This document shows, piece after piece, positions 46,342-58,065 of a DNA stretch of 64,000 nucleotides (position 1 is the first letter of the stretch; each line of letters opens with the position of its first letter). The translations under genes were made by a program, and so were the position numbers. The notes beneath the pieces were generated by a model, which saw only the letters and a list, made by a program, of their open reading frames with translations, had not been told where the DNA came from and did no database searches. The DNA is from Closterium sp. NIES-65 (Eukaryota > Streptophyta > Zygnematophyceae > Desmidiales > Closteriaceae), in contig CANXME010001992.1 in assembly GCA_948144175.1 (NCBI GenBank), positions 310,001 to 374,000 on the forward strand. The letters are read 5' to 3'.

Positions 46342-49300
46342 ATGGCGGAAGAGCAAAGCAAGGTCATGCCAGACACGGCAAACTCTTCAGGCGGCTCTCT
46401 TCGTTTCAAAAATGGACACTGGCTTCACTCTGTCTCCATCAACAACCCTCCTGAGCACCCTGAGAATTCACCTGCACTCTGGCACCGTTTCAAGCACGTC
46501 AATGGACGTTCGTTCCTCGCGTGGCTCCGCAATCAAGTGACCTTCTATCGAATCCACTTCCTCTCCTTTGTTATAGTTGATCTTATCGCTGCGCTAATTA
46601 TGATCGCCACTCCTGCCGGCAGCCTGGGAAAAATCTCCTTTATAGACGCACTCTTTAACTGCACGTCTGCACTGACCGTTACAGGCCTCGCGTCCGTCCG
46701 TATGAATGTTTTTTCCACATTTGATCAGGTCCTGCTGCTGCTGCTCATGATGATAGGCAGTGCCATTTTCACTTCGCTCGTCCCGGTTCTTATTCGAAGG
46801 CACTATTTCCTGAAGCACCTGCGAGAGGAGGAAGCTAAGGGCGCGTTCCCACTGCTGGCAACGACATCAGACGTTGGGGAACAGCCCGGCCGCAGCAACA
46901 GGGCTGCGTTTACACGGTCAGATAGTGTGCTGACCCGGGGCGAGAACAACGACGTGTTTATCCGACATGCCATGGGGAAAATAGAGGCGGAGAGGCGGAG
47001 GGAAGAGGCAGAGTGGGAGAGAATGAGGGAGAGGGAAAGGGAGGCTGGTGGCGGTGGGGAGGGAGGAGAGGATGGGGTTGAGGAAGGCGGGGTTGGGAGA
47101 AACCCTCCACTGACTCGGCTGCAGAGGAAGCTGTCTCGAGCTCTGACCACTGTGTCTCGGACTACAAATGAACCTGTTGCACATGCACACTCTGGCCGAG
47201 GCTCCATGCAGAGCCAGTTCATGCAGAGCCATACCACGCAGAGCCATATGATGCAGAGTCATAGCACGCATGATCACAGCATGCAGCACGGTAGTAGTAT
47301 GCAGCACCATGAGTCAACTGCTGCTGCAGCCGCCTTTCCCCCCAGGGGGGGCTCCAGTGCTGTTCACAGCGTGGCGAGCAGTCGGAACAGGCCGACTGGT
47401 GGGGGGATTGTGGAGGAGCTTTCGGAGGAGTATGGAGAGGAGGGGGGCGAGGGGGGCGTGGGGGCAGGGAGCGATTGGGAGCAGCCTGGGCAGGAGGAAA
47501 CAGTGGCGCCTTTTGAGAGACGATTCGTTGAGCTCATGTGAGTGTGTGTTGGTGTGGGGGAATGGGGGAACGATGGGTATGGGGAGGAGGGGGGCAAGGA
47601 GGGGGCAGGGGGTGATTGTGAGCAGTCCGGGCACAAGGAAACAGTGGAGCCTTTTGAGAGACGGTTCGTTGAGCTCAGGTGAGTGTGTGTGGGTGTGGGG
47701 GAATGGGGGGGAGAGGACAGGGGAAAGAGGTACGAAGTAGGAGGGGGGGGGGGAAGGGGACAGGGGCCGAATGGAGCAACCGGGGGAGACGGAGACTGTG
47801 CAGGGCTTCTCTTCTCCTGCCCTCTTTTCAACCTTCTCTTCTCCTGCCCTCTTTTCAACCTTCTCTTCTCCTGCCCTCTTTTCAACCTTCTCTTCTCCTG
47901 CCCTCTTTTCAACCTTCTCTTCTCCTGCCCTCTTTTCAACCTTCTCTTCTCCTGCCCTCTTTTCAAACGACTCTTCTCCTGCCCTCTTTTCAACCTTCTC
48001 TTCTCCTGCCCTCTTTTCAACCTTCTCTTCTCCTGCCCTCTTTTCAACCTTCTCTTCTCCTGCCCTCTTTTCAACCTTCTCTTCTCCTGCCCTCTTTTCA
48101 AACGACTCTTCTCCTGCCCTCTTTTCAACCTTCTCTTCTCCTGCCCTCTTTTCAACCTTCTCTTCTCTTCCCTCTCTGCTGGGCCGTGGAGCTGTTGAGC
48201 TGGCTGGTGCCCGCGTATTTCTTTGAGGCGCCTCAAGCGTTGTCAGCTTCACCATTGTCCCTCTTTGGGCACCTCTTCCCCCGTGCAGGGCCCTGGAGCT
48301 GCTGAGCTGGCTGGTGCCCGCGTATTTCTTCGGCACTATCCTTGCTACCTTTATTCTCTTCATCCTCATCACCTGGTGGTGGCCCGAATACCACGATCTG
48401 CTCACAGGCGAGTAGCTTGAACTTGCTGCCTTTGAGTCGACTCAAAAACAGGCGAGTAGCTTGAACTTGCTGCCTTACACTCAAGCTGCTTGACTGTTGA
48501 GTCGGATCTGTTGTCATCCCGTAAGATTCTTCTGCCCCTTCCGCACCCGTCATGCACGCATTTCGGTTCACCTCAAAAACCGCTGTGCACGCTTGCCGCT
48601 CTCCATTCCCCCCAGGCAAGGGCATCAACGTGGTCTTCAACTCGGCCTTCCAGTCCGTGTCAGCATTCGCCAACGCGGGGTTCGGACTAATGGACGAGAA
48701 CCTCATTCCCTTCCAGCGCAATGTGCCGTACCTGCTGGTCGTGGCCGTGCTGATCCTGGTGGGCAACACCATGTACGCCCCCATGCTCCGTGGCGTGCTG
48801 GCACTACTCCATTCAACCAGCAAGAAGGACAGCAGCCGATGGTGAGTGCTGTATGGGCCGTGGGAGGGGAGATAGAAGCGCCTGCTTCTGCTCCTGCTGG
48901 TTGTGGCCGTGCTGATCCTGGTGGGCAACACCATGTACGCCCCCACGCTCAGAGGCGTGCCGGCGCTGCTTCACAGGACGAGCAGGAAGGGCAGCAGCCG
49001 ATGGTGAGTGGGCTGTGCGCTGTGTGTGCGAGCGAGGGGAGAGACAGACAAACAGAGAGACAGGGTTTGGTCTCACAGACAAACAGAGAGACAGGGTTTG
49101 GTCTCACAGACAAACAGAGAGACAGGGTTTGGTCTCACAGACAAACAGAGAGACAGGGTTTGGTCTCACAGACAAACAGAGAGACAGGGTTTGGTCTCAC
49201 AGACAAACAGAGAGACAGGGTTTGGTCTCACAGACAAACAGAGAGACAGGGTTTGGTCTCACAGACAAACAGAGAGACAGGGTTTGGTCTCACAGACAAA

Positions 49301-52300
49301 CAGAGAGACAGGGTTTGGTCTCACAGACAAACAGAGAGACAGGGTTTGGTCTCACAGACAAGAATGGCGAATCCCCTCGCCTTGCGCTGCTGTGCTGTGC
49401 CTGCGGGATGCTTTTAAGATACCATTCCCCCCTTTCCTTCCCCCTCTCTTCCCTCCTCTCTATTCCCCCACTCCCCTTCCGCCCATCAGGCACATAACTC
49501 AGTACCGGTTCGACCATCAGGCACATAACTCAGTACCGGTTCGCCCATCAGGCACATAACTCAGTACCGGTTCGACCATCAGCGCAAGTGCTACACACAC
49601 ACAGCTCTTTCCTCTCCCTCCCACTCTCCTCCCCCCACTCCCCTTCCCCCCTGTCAGGCACATAACCAAGTACCTGTTGGACCATCCGCGCAAGTGCTAC
49701 ACGCAGCTCTTCCCACACAAGCAGACGCTCTGGCTGCTGCTCACAATCGTCGCCTTCAACACCATCCAGGCTTTCTTTATTATGGCTCTCGACTGGAACT
49801 CCCAGGCCTTTGAAGGGCTCGGAGGTGAGTGCACGGCAAGGTGGTGATTGGACCTCCAAAACCTCCTGATCTCATACTCGAAGGTTGCTTTCTTTCTTTC
49901 CTCGTGGCCCTCGTCTGTAACTGTCAATTCAGGCCAGTGCTGCGCTCAGCTGTAAGCGCAAGGCATGGCTTCTTCCCACCCACACAGACAGACGCTCTGG
50001 CTGCTGCTCGCCATTGTCGGCTTCAGCACCACTTGATGCCATGCCATGCCATGCCATGCAGCCTGTGAGTCTCGTTAAAAACTTATCATCACCCTCTCCT
50101 GCCTACCTCTCGTTCTCCCCAATTTTCCAATTACCACCTCTCTCCCACCAGGTCGGTACCGTTTCTTTGACAGCTGGATGCAGTCAGTGAGCAGAGCACA
50201 CACACAGTGGGTGCTTCCTCACGCGCAGGTTTAAGAAGGGGTACTCCATTCCATTGTCAGCCTGTTTGCCCCTCTTATACCACACATTCCCTCTCCCTCC
50301 CTCTCCCCCCCACTACTCCTGCTCCCTCGCAGGTGGGTACCGATTCTTTGACAGCTGGATGCAGTCAGTGAGCACGCGCAACGCGGGCTACTCCATTGTC
50401 AACATCTCCTACCTCACAGCTGCCACCAACTTCCTCTTTTGTGGTTTCATGTGAGTCTCTGGGTGCCGGGCTGAGGTGACATTCGACTCGACTTTCCACC
50501 ATACTCCACCATCACCCTCTCAAACCTCACTGCCGCCACCAACTTCCTCTTTTGTGGCTTCATGTGAGTCTGGGCCACCAGGGCTTACCTTACCGCCGGA
50601 CACGCTTCCTGCCACACTTACCCAGGCCAATTTAGGCCTTGCTATACTCCGTGCTGCTTGCTGCGCCCTCTCCCTACCGTTCCCCCCCTTCGTGCCTGCT
50701 CCACCTTCTCCTCGGTGCCCCTGCCTTCTCTCCCTTCTCCTTCTCTTCTCCTCCGTCCATCCCATTCCCCCATTCATCGCCCTTGCATACTTCTCCCCCC
50801 TCGCACCTCCCTCATCCCGCCTGCCCCTCCCCCACTCCCCCCCCATCCCTCACCCCAGGTGCGTGGCAGTCTACCCAGTGTTCCTCACGCGTCAATCCTC
50901 CTGAGAGCAGCGGCACGTGCATGACACGGACGACCATTAGGGCCACCATCCTACTTGTCCCTCTTCCCTCCTCGCCCCTCCCCCCACTCCCTCCCCCATC
51001 TCACTCGCCACACGCGCGACTTGGTCCACACGTGCGCCTTGGTCCGCGCGCGCGCCTTGGTCCACGCGGGCGACTTGGTCCACGTGGGCGACTTGGTCCA
51101 CGCGCGCGCCTTGGTCCACGTGCGCGCCTTGGTCCACGCGCCCGCCTTGGTCCACGCGGGCGCCTTTGGTCCACGCGGGCGCCTTGGTCCATGCCCGCGC
51201 CTTGCTCACACGCGCGCGCCTTGGTCACACGCACGCGCCTTGGTCCACGCGCGCGCCTTGTTCCACGCACGCGACTTGGTCCACGCGCGCGCCTTGGTCT
51301 GCGCGCGCGAATCGGTCCACGCGCGCGCCTTGGTCCACGAGCGCGCCTTGGTCCACGTGTGTGCTTTGTTCCACGCGCGCGCCTTGGTCCCGCGCGCGCG
51401 CGTCTTGGTCTTCATGCGCGCCTCGGTCCGCGCGCGCGCCTTGGTTCGCGCGCAAGGTCCACGCTCGAGACTCGGTCCGCGCGCGCGCCTTGGTCTGCGC
51501 GCACGCCAGTCCTCCTGCGAGCAGCGCGGAGGACTTGGACGACCTAGCAGTCTTCGCAGAGGACCTGCATGGGGGCGTGCAGGGAAGCAAATATGGGGAC
51601 AAGTTAAACCCTCCATCTCACCTCCTCCTCCCTACTCCCTCCTCCCTCCCCCATCTCCCAGGTACGTGGCGGTTTACCCGGTGTTGCTCACGCGCCAGTC
51701 CTCCCGTGCGCAGCGCGACCTGCAAGACTCGGACGACCTAGCAGGCTTTGCAGAGGACCTGCATGGGGGCGTGCTTGACTCTCCGTGCTCGTGCAGGGCC
51801 GGCACCTGGTGGCACAGGAATCCTCCGCCCTTCCCTTCCACCCCACTCCTCAGTCCAACCTCCTTCCACCATTTCTTACCCTCTCCCCTCCTCCCCCGTT
51901 CCTCTCCCCAGGTACATGGCGGTCTACCCGGTCTTTCTCACACGTCAGTCCTCCCGAGAGCAGCGCGACGTGCAAGACTCGGACGACCTAGCTGTCTTCT
52001 CAGAGGACCTGCATGGGGGCGTGCTTGACTCCTCAGTGCTGGCGCAGGGCCGGCACCTGGTGGCACAGGACTCGGTGTACCTGTTTGTCTCCGTCTTCCT
52101 CATCTGCGTCATCCAGAACGGGGAATTCAACTCCGACCCAGCCAACTGGACCGTCTTCAAAGTGATTTTCGAGATTATTAGGTACGCTCCCCCCTGCCCT
52201 GGTTTGGCGTCGATTGAGTCGACTGAAATGCGGCCGGATGGGACTCGTCCTGTGCTGGTTTTCTCGCTCCTGGCAGCACAGGGGCGGCATCTGGTGGCAG

Positions 52301-53615
52301 TCCGTGGCACATGGTGGCAGTCCGTGGCACATGGTGGCAGTCCATGGCACATGGTGGCAGTCCGTCCGTGGCACATGGTGGCATTCCGTGGCACATGGTG
52401 GCAGTCCATGGCACATGGTGGCAGTCCGTGGCACATGGTGGCAGTCCGTGGCACATGGTGGCAGTCCGTGGCACATGGTGGCGCAGGACTCGGTGTATCT
52501 GTTTGTCTCCATCTTCCTCATCTTTGTCATTCAGAACGGGGAATTTAGTTCTGATCCAGCCAACTGGACTGTCTTCAAAGTGATCAAGGTACTCTCCCTT
52601 TGAGGTGCCTCAAAAGACTTACGAGTCGAAAAGTACTTTCCCTCCCTGCCCTGGTTTGGGCTAGTTTGAGTTGACTCGAATAGTTGTACCTAACGCATGT
52701 TCATTGCCAGCCACGTAGATGCATGGCACCTAAATTTTCCCTCCTTCCCCACTCCATCTCATCACCACCCACTGCCTATAGGCTAGTCTTTCTGCTCCCA
52801 TCGCCTGCTCTTTCCATTCTCCTCCGTTTTCCTCCTCCCATCTTCCCCTCCACACCACCCCACCACCCCCAGTTCCTGTGGCAATGCGGGCATGTCTCTT
52901 GGAGATTCATATTTAAGGTGCCTCAGCAGTTGTTGTCCCCTCGGCCTGCCTCCAACCCGCCTTATCATCACGCAGTGCCTACGGCAACGTGGGACTGTCT
53001 CTGGGAAACAGCTGCCCCACCAGCAACTGCAATTACCATTGTTCTTGGCAACTCAAAACTCAAAATTCCCTCTTCGCTCTTACTTCCTTCCCTCATCATC
53101 ACACAGTGCCTACGGCAACGTGGGACTGTCTCTGGGAAACAGCTGCCCCACCAGCAACCCCGACTGCACAGACGCGCCGCCCTACAGCTTTTCAGGTACA
53201 CACCATAGTCGTCTTGCTTTACAGCTTCCCAGGTGGGTGCACCAGAGGCGTTTTTGCTTCACAGATGCTTCCCTTCCTCCTCTACCCTCCTTTCCCCTCT
53301 CCTCTCATAAACCCACCAGGCTCGTGGTCAGTGCTCTCTAAGCTAGTAGTCATCCTCGTGATGCTGCTGGGGCGGCACAGAGGTCTGCCTGTGCTCTTGC
53401 TGACCCTGCTCCCCTTCCTCCTCCCTTCTTTCCCCACTTTTCAATCCTACCCGGCAGGCACGTGGTCAGTGATGTCTAAGCTAATAGTCATCCTCGTGAT
53501 GCTGCTGGGGCGCCACAGAGGGCTACCAGGCAACATCGACGCCGCCATTGTCATTCCGCCGCCCAAGCAGTTCCAGCGCCGGCCTGCCCAGCGAATCACA
53601 GGTGACGCGAGCTAA
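46342..53615 (+). CDS. HKT: HKT/Trk-type K+/Na+ transporter 1
   Basis: Plasma-membrane cation transporter with four M1-P-M2 repeats (Trk/Ktr/HKT family). Exons 46342-47537, 48289-48407, 48616-48841, 49658-49824, 50333-50450, 51912-52181, 53107-53195 and 53458-53615 total 2,343 nt (780 residues plus stop) with every join in frame. Filter loops: P1 TSALTVTGLASV (near residues 108-119), P2 VSAFANAGFGLMDEN, P3 VSTRNAGYSIVN, P4 SAYGNVGLSLGNSC; Gly in P1 is the K+-type residue. Between the first and second membrane pairs is a long cytosolic loop with Glu/Arg-rich and His/Met-rich parts. Intron 2 starts GC (AG|GCGAGT), the others GT. Longer than angiosperm HKTs (500-600). Partial copies of all or most exons lie in the introns. 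Confidence 0.9.
47580..47685 (+). repeat. Partial copy of HKT 1 exon 1 end
   Basis: Repeats the ETVEPFERRFVELR codons and the GTGAGTGTG donor, with differences. Splicing from it would replace the normal exon end only if exon 1 donor were skipped; a stop lies between. Confidence 0.8.
47808..48170. repeat. 27-bp minisatellite
   Basis: Thirteen copies of TTCTCTTCTCCTGCCCTCTT plus seven bases, in HKT 1 intron 1, pyrimidine-rich and close to the acceptor. Three plus-strand frames stay open across it by composition. Confidence 0.95.
48188..48238 (+). repeat. Partial HKT 1 exon 2 copy ending in a palindrome (GCGC)
   Basis: ELLELAGARVF-frame shadow aside, the DNA repeats GAGCTGGCTGGTGCCCGCGT and following bases of exon 2 (48296-48331). 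It ends at CTTTGAGGCGCCTCAAGC (48221-48238). Confidence 0.88.
48404..48474. repeat. Palindrome (TCGA centre) between 27-bp direct repeats
   Basis: ACAGGCGAGTAGCTTGAACT plus seven bases at 48404-48430 and 48448-48474, identical, with CTTTGAGTCGACTCAAAA (48430-48447) between. The left copy holds the exon 2 end and its GC donor; the right copy duplicates that splice site. Confidence 0.95.
48888..49003 (+). repeat. Partial copy of HKT 1 exon 3 end
   Basis: About 115 bp repeating LLVVAVLILVGNTMYAPTLRG codons and donor of exon 48616-48841, with about 10% changes. Confidence 0.88.
49050..49362. repeat. 31-bp minisatellite
   Basis: Ten near-identical copies of CAGACAAACAGAGAGACAGG plus 11 bases, in HKT 1 intron 3 shortly after the exon 3 partial copy. 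Since 31 is not a multiple of three, the same repeat reads open in three frames as permuted peptides. Confidence 0.96.
49488..49590 (+). repeat. Three short copies of HKT 1 exon 4 start
   Basis: CATCAGGCACATAACTCAGT plus ten bases repeated three times: acceptor plus HITQYRFD codons, matching the true exon start (HITKYLLD, 49658). A further copy of the middle of exon 4 (QTLWLLLAIVGF) lies at about 49980-50032. Confidence 0.82.
50150..50215 (+). repeat. Partial copy of HKT 1 exon 5 start
   Basis: Acceptor and codons for YRFFDSWMQSVS, then a break. A copy of the exon end (LTAATNFLFCGF plus donor) lies at 50517-50573, on the other side of the complete exon 50333-50450. Confidence 0.85.
50860..51815 (+). 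repeat. Three partial copies of HKT 1 exon 6 around a GC minisatellite
   Basis: Copies at about 50858-50935, 51503-51590 and 51660-51815 cover VAVYPVFLTRQSS to DLHGGVLDS with up to about 20% differences. Between the first two (50998-51505) lies an 18-20-bp repeat of GCGCGCGCCTTGGTCCAC, about 25 copies. Confidence 0.85.
52280..52595 (+). repeat. 20-bp minisatellite and partial copy of HKT 1 exon 6 end
   Basis: Ten or so copies of GTGGCACATGGTGGCAGTCC (52300-52480), apparently grown from the exon segment coding RHLVAQDS, lead into a copy of the exon end (DSVYLFVSIFLIFVIQNGEF, 52485-52588) that differs from the true exon at several sites. Confidence 0.88.
52598..52615. repeat. Palindrome, GTGC centre (imperfect)
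   Basis: CTTTGAGGTGCCTCAAAA after the exon 6 copy. Flanking sequence CCTGCCCTGGTTTGG occurs at about 52193 and 52648, each followed by a decayed TCGA-type palindrome. Confidence 0.75.
52970..53040 (+). repeat. Partial copy of HKT 1 exon 7
   Basis: SAYGNVGLSLGNSCPTSN codons with the acceptor, identical to the start of exon 53107-53195 over about 60 bp. A more decayed copy lies at about 52870-52905. A copy of the exon 8 start (SWSVLSKLVVILVMLLGRHRGLP) lies at 53322-53392. Confidence 0.85.
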
Positions 53616-55518
53616 TGACATGCGAGGTAATCCAGGGTGATTGTGGGAGCGGGACTGAGGGAGCATGGTAATGTTGTGGTTTCACGGCCAAGTCGTAACG
53701 TCGCACATGTGTGGTACGGATAAGTCAGATCGATTGTAGGCACAAGTGACCCCACTGCCATGACTCCACTCTAGGACTCGTACTCTTATTTTCATCCTTT
53801 CCTGTTTTCTTGTGTACCCCCGCCGCCCATGGCGTTGCCGGGTACTTTTCCCGCCCCACCACCTCCTTTCCTGTCTGGTGTCACAGAGAATCCCGCTGTG
53901 CTGCTCACACGAGCGCTCACAATGACCAAGTCTCAGCCCAGCTCTCTCATGCGCCGCATCTCCTCGTACGTAGCCCTCACACTGATCCATGTGTGTGACG
54001 TGTATTCTGACTCGTCTCAAATTACACATCAGCCCAGCTCTCTCATAAGCCGCCTCTCCTCGTACGTAGCCCTCACACCTGTGTGTGAATCTGAGAGCAT
54101 GCACGCGACTCATTGCAACCCTCTTGTGGTAGGATTTGGGGTACTAGAACCTGGAATGGCATGTGTGTCTTATGCTAGTTTCATGCACCGTTGTCTGTTG
54201 TGTCCTCTGCGTTCAAGCGCCTGCGTTCCTATCTGCATTTGTGTGCCCCAACCAAGGCTTTTTCTGGCTGGAGTCTCTTCGCTGCAGGCTGCCACCAACT
54301 CAGGACTCATGAGTACATGCACATGCAATACACTCTAATCCATCCATGCAACCATACGTTGTTTGTTCGCAGGCTGCATGCTACTCGGTCAACTCCTGGA
54401 GCTGTGCCATCTTCAGTGCCCTCGTCTGTTCCTTCAGAAGTGCCATATTGGGTTCACACTAGCTAATTCTTTCCTGTGCGCTGCATGAAGCTCGCATCTT
54501 CTATCATATCATGCAGTCAGTCCAGAATCCTTTTGTTGCCGTTGTGTTGTTGAAATTATTAAATAAATCTGTAGCAAGTGGCTCCTCACAAGGGCTAAAT
54601 GCACCAACCAGTTCGTAAGAAGTCGCGTGCATCTCAAAGCGAGGTTGCGTAAGCTTGACTGGGAGGGAATTTGGCAGGATGTCGACGAACGTCAACGGAT
54701 TCTGACTGACTGGCGATTGTTTACCATTTCCTCGAGTGAAACAAGCGGCACTGGAACCGTAACCAGGTGTTTGGAAGATTTCACGCCCCCCTCTTGTTGG
54801 ACACGCCCCTATCGGCGTCTGTCCCATGATCCATCCATGGCAATGTTCCTTCCAACTTGTACTAGGGCATGGATGGCATGGGTACACATAGAAGCATCTA
54901 GATTCTAGGACGCTTCACAACTATGAACCTCTCTGCCTAGCAGCCTGAACTTTCACGCATGAACTGGGGGTGAACTTTCATAATCCGCCACTGCTCCGCT
55001 CCGGAAAAATGGATCATGGAACTTCGTCAACAGTTCCTCCGTGAATCGTTCGCTAAGGCCCCTCGTTACGATCATCCCCACGTTCGAATGTGTCGTGGCA
55101 TGGCTTTGTCATTTTTGCTCAGCACCACGAAGCTCTGGGTTAGCTCCAAACTTGGCTCCGATCATCCTGATGCACATGAAACGCTTCGCGCGTTTGGCAA
55201 TCTTATCCGTAAGCCTGTCAAGCTGATCACATTGTCGAAGGTCACGTTATATTATATCGCAGGTATTAAATTACGATCTATTTAAGATTCGATGACGATA
55301 GCAAGGACACGGAACGTTGAAGAGATTGAAACAGAAGCACTAGAACCAGGTATGGTGCTCTCACTCTTCGCAATAAACGTATTTTCGCGTCCGCATTATC
55401 CAACCACATCATTCCGTCAAGCCTGGTCGTTGCCATTAGGTTATGTTTCTTCTTCTGGTCGAGTTTCTGGTTATGTATTTTCCTGCGTGTAACTATGAAC
55501 CGGGCAATCAGAATCTCC
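53616..55518. other. Region between HKT 1 and HKT 2
   Basis: Contains a possible extra 3' exon of HKT 1 at 53887-53969: an AG acceptor and ENPAVLLTRALTMTKSQPSS would join in frame to a cryptic GT donor after ITG codons near 53600, bypassing the stop. A partial copy of this segment (QPSSLISRLSSY) sits at 54030-54065, as seen for other true exons. Candidate first exon of HKT 2 at 55292. No other gene seen. Confidence 0.45.
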
Positions 55519-56749
55519 ATGGCGGAAGAGCAAAATAAGGCCACGTCAGACACGGCAAACACTTCAAGCGACTCGCTTCGCTTTAGAATTGGAAACTGGC
55601 TTCACTCTGTCTCCAACAGCCCTCCTGACCACCCTGAGAATTCACCTATGCTCTGGCACCGTTTCAAGCACGTCAATTGGCGTTCCTTCGTCGCGTGGCT
55701 CCGCTCTCAGATTACCTTTTATCGAATCCACTTCCTCTCCTTCGTTATTGTCGACCTGATAGCCACGCTGATTATGCTCGCCACTCCAGTCGGCAGCCTC
55801 GGAAAAATCTCTTTTATAGACGCACTCTATAACTGCACATCCGCACTGACCGTTGCAGGCCTCGCATCCGTCCGTATGAACGTTTCCACATTCGATCAGG
55901 TGCTGCTGCTGCTGATGGTGTTGTTGATGGTGACGTTTTTCCCGTTTTCACATCCCTCATCCCGGTTCTCATCAGGAGGCACTACTTCCTGAAGCACCTG
56001 CGAGAGGAGGAAGCTAAGGGCGTGTTCCCATTGATGTCAACAAGGTCAGATGTCGGGGAACAGGCTGGCAGCAACAACAGGGTTGCGCTGACAAGGTCAG
56101 AGAGTGTGCTGACCCGAGGCGAGAACAATGACGCATTTTTCATTCACGCCATGGAGAAAATGGAGGCCCAGTCGCGGAGGGAAGCAGCGGAGTGGAAGAG
56201 AATGGGGGAGAGGGAAAAGGAAGCAGGCAGTGGTGGGGAGGGAGGAGAGGCGGCGGGGGGTGATGAAGGCGGGTTAGAGACCTATCCCCCGCTGACTCAT
56301 CTTCAGAGACAGCTGTCCAGAGCGCTGACCACTTTGTCTCGGATTTCGTTTGAGGCTGTAGGCCATGTCCACGCTGACAGGGACCACAGGCGGCGCCATA
56401 GCATGCATGGTCATGGCATGCGTCACAACACGCATGATGACAACATGCATGATCACAGCATGCAGCAGAGCAGCATGGACCGCAGCAGCATGCAGCAGCA
56501 TGGCTCTACAGCCACCTCTCTCACCCGAGATGCTCCCAGTGCTGCTCACAGCATGGCGGGCGGTGGAGGGATTCTGGAGCATCCAGAGAGACACGGGGAG
56601 GAGGGGGCAGCAGGGAGCGACCGGGAGCATTCCGGGCAGGACGAAACAGTGTCGCCTTTTGAGAGACGTTTCGTTGAGCTCAGGTGAGTGTGTGGGTGGG
56701 GAGGGAGGAGGGGGGGAGACTGGGAAGGGGGTGGTAGGAGTGTTGGGAG

Positions 56750-56835
56750 GAAAGGGGCGAGGGGCCGGGGGGGATTGGGAGCAGCCCGGGCAGGATGAAA
56801 CAGTGTCGCCTTTCGAGAGACGGTTCGCTGATGTC
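56750..56835 (+). repeat. Partial copy of HKT 2 exon 1 end
   Basis: Repeats the coding stretch for QDETVSPFERRF with a few changes, 70 bp after the exon 1 donor. Confidence 0.8.
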
Positions 56836-57726
56836 GGAAATTCTCTGTGTGGCCCCTCTCTCTTGACTCCTGCCGTTCCTGCCTGCAGGCCTCTGCTTAC
56901 CCGCCCCCCTGGACTACTCACTTGCCGACCTTCCTTGCTGCTGCTGCTGGGGCACTAACAACTACTTGTCTGCCGTATACCGTGTGCCCTGTGATAGAAC
57001 TCCATCGTGATACCTCACTCAGAAAATCTCCTCACTGCTAATGACTGACAAGCTGGTTCCCTAGCGTGCTCATGACCACCTGTGGCTGGTATAACAGGAT
57101 TACATTGAAGCGAATGGGAAACATACAAAGCAGCCAACACTAGGGTTTCAGCACAGCTATGTACAACATGACTCTTCCGCCCTAGCCTAGCGCTTCTAGC
57201 ACACATTCATCACATGGGCGAGGCTCGGGGGTACCGAGTCGTATTTACAAACCGCAGGCGGTCTGGATCTGCACGGGCTCCAGCACGAGCCCTCCGCCAG
57301 CTGCACGCTTGGCTTGCATGTTGCACTGCAGCTCCTGCCACCTGTCGATTGCGCTGTGCTCGTACGCGTCAACAGCGTCTCGCCCTGTACAGGAAACGTA
57401 ACATGCGTCACACAAAAGAAGCATACACCCCAACCCGTATCCCAACATTCTCACGCAAACATTCCTGGGCGCTATTGTACAATTATGTACACTGCTTCTC
57501 CTTGCCTTCGCCCTCCATCCCTGTCCCTCCCCCGTTCTTCCTCCCTTCTGATTCTGCCTCTGCTGCATTCCTGCTGCTCTACTGCCGATAAACTCTCTGC
57601 GCTGTCCCGGTTATTATGTGGCCCTCCTGGCTTCATAATACCGCGACACTGAGCTCAGGTGAGTGTGTGTGGGTGTGGGGGAAAGAGGCGTGTGTGGGAG
57701 GTGGTATGGGAAGGGGAGGAGTGAGA

Positions 57727-58047
57727 GGCTGCTGAGCTGGCTGGTGCTCGGGTATCTCTTTGGCACAATCCTCACAGCCTTAACTCACTCAAATCAACCT
57801 CCTCACCTGGTAAGGATCGTTTCTACATACCTATCTCTCCCCCTTCTCCCCTCTCTGCTCTCCCCCTCTCCACCTATCCCCCTCTCCCCCTCTCCCGGAC
57901 TTCCCCTCTCCCCCTCTCCCAGACTTCCCCTCTCCCCTTCTCCTCCTCTCTTCTCTCCACTCTCCCCTTCTCCACTCTCCCCTTCCCGTAACACTCCCCA
58001 TCCTGCAGGGCACTGGAGCTGCTGAGCTGGCTGGTGCCTGTGTACTT
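57727..58047 (+). repeat. Two partial copies of HKT 2 exon 2
   Basis: LLSWLVLGYLFGTILTA at about 57727-57785 and LELLSWLVPVYFSE at 58011-58052, before the complete exon at 58116. The second ends at the palindrome 58048. A pyrimidine minisatellite (CTCCCCCT units) fills 57835-57970. Confidence 0.85.
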
Positions 58048-58065
58048 CTCTGAGGCGCCTCAGAG
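58048..58065. repeat. Palindrome, GCGC centre
   Basis: CTCTGAGGCGCCTCAGAG, perfect, with outer arm bases altered in a compensating way. Corresponds in place to the palindrome at 48221 in HKT 1. Confidence 0.85.

Noticed and set aside
47808-48300. Overlapping frames of Lys/Arg/Glu or Leu/Phe/Ser repeats on both strands
   Set aside because: Translation of the 27-bp minisatellite in HKT 1 intron 1.
49008-49559. Frames with TDKQRDRVWSHRQ repeats
   Set aside because: The 31-bp minisatellite gives permuted peptides in all three frames; not coding.
53829-54338. 169-residue independent gene
   Set aside because: Better explained as possible HKT 1 3' exon with partial copies; no start context or domain of its own.
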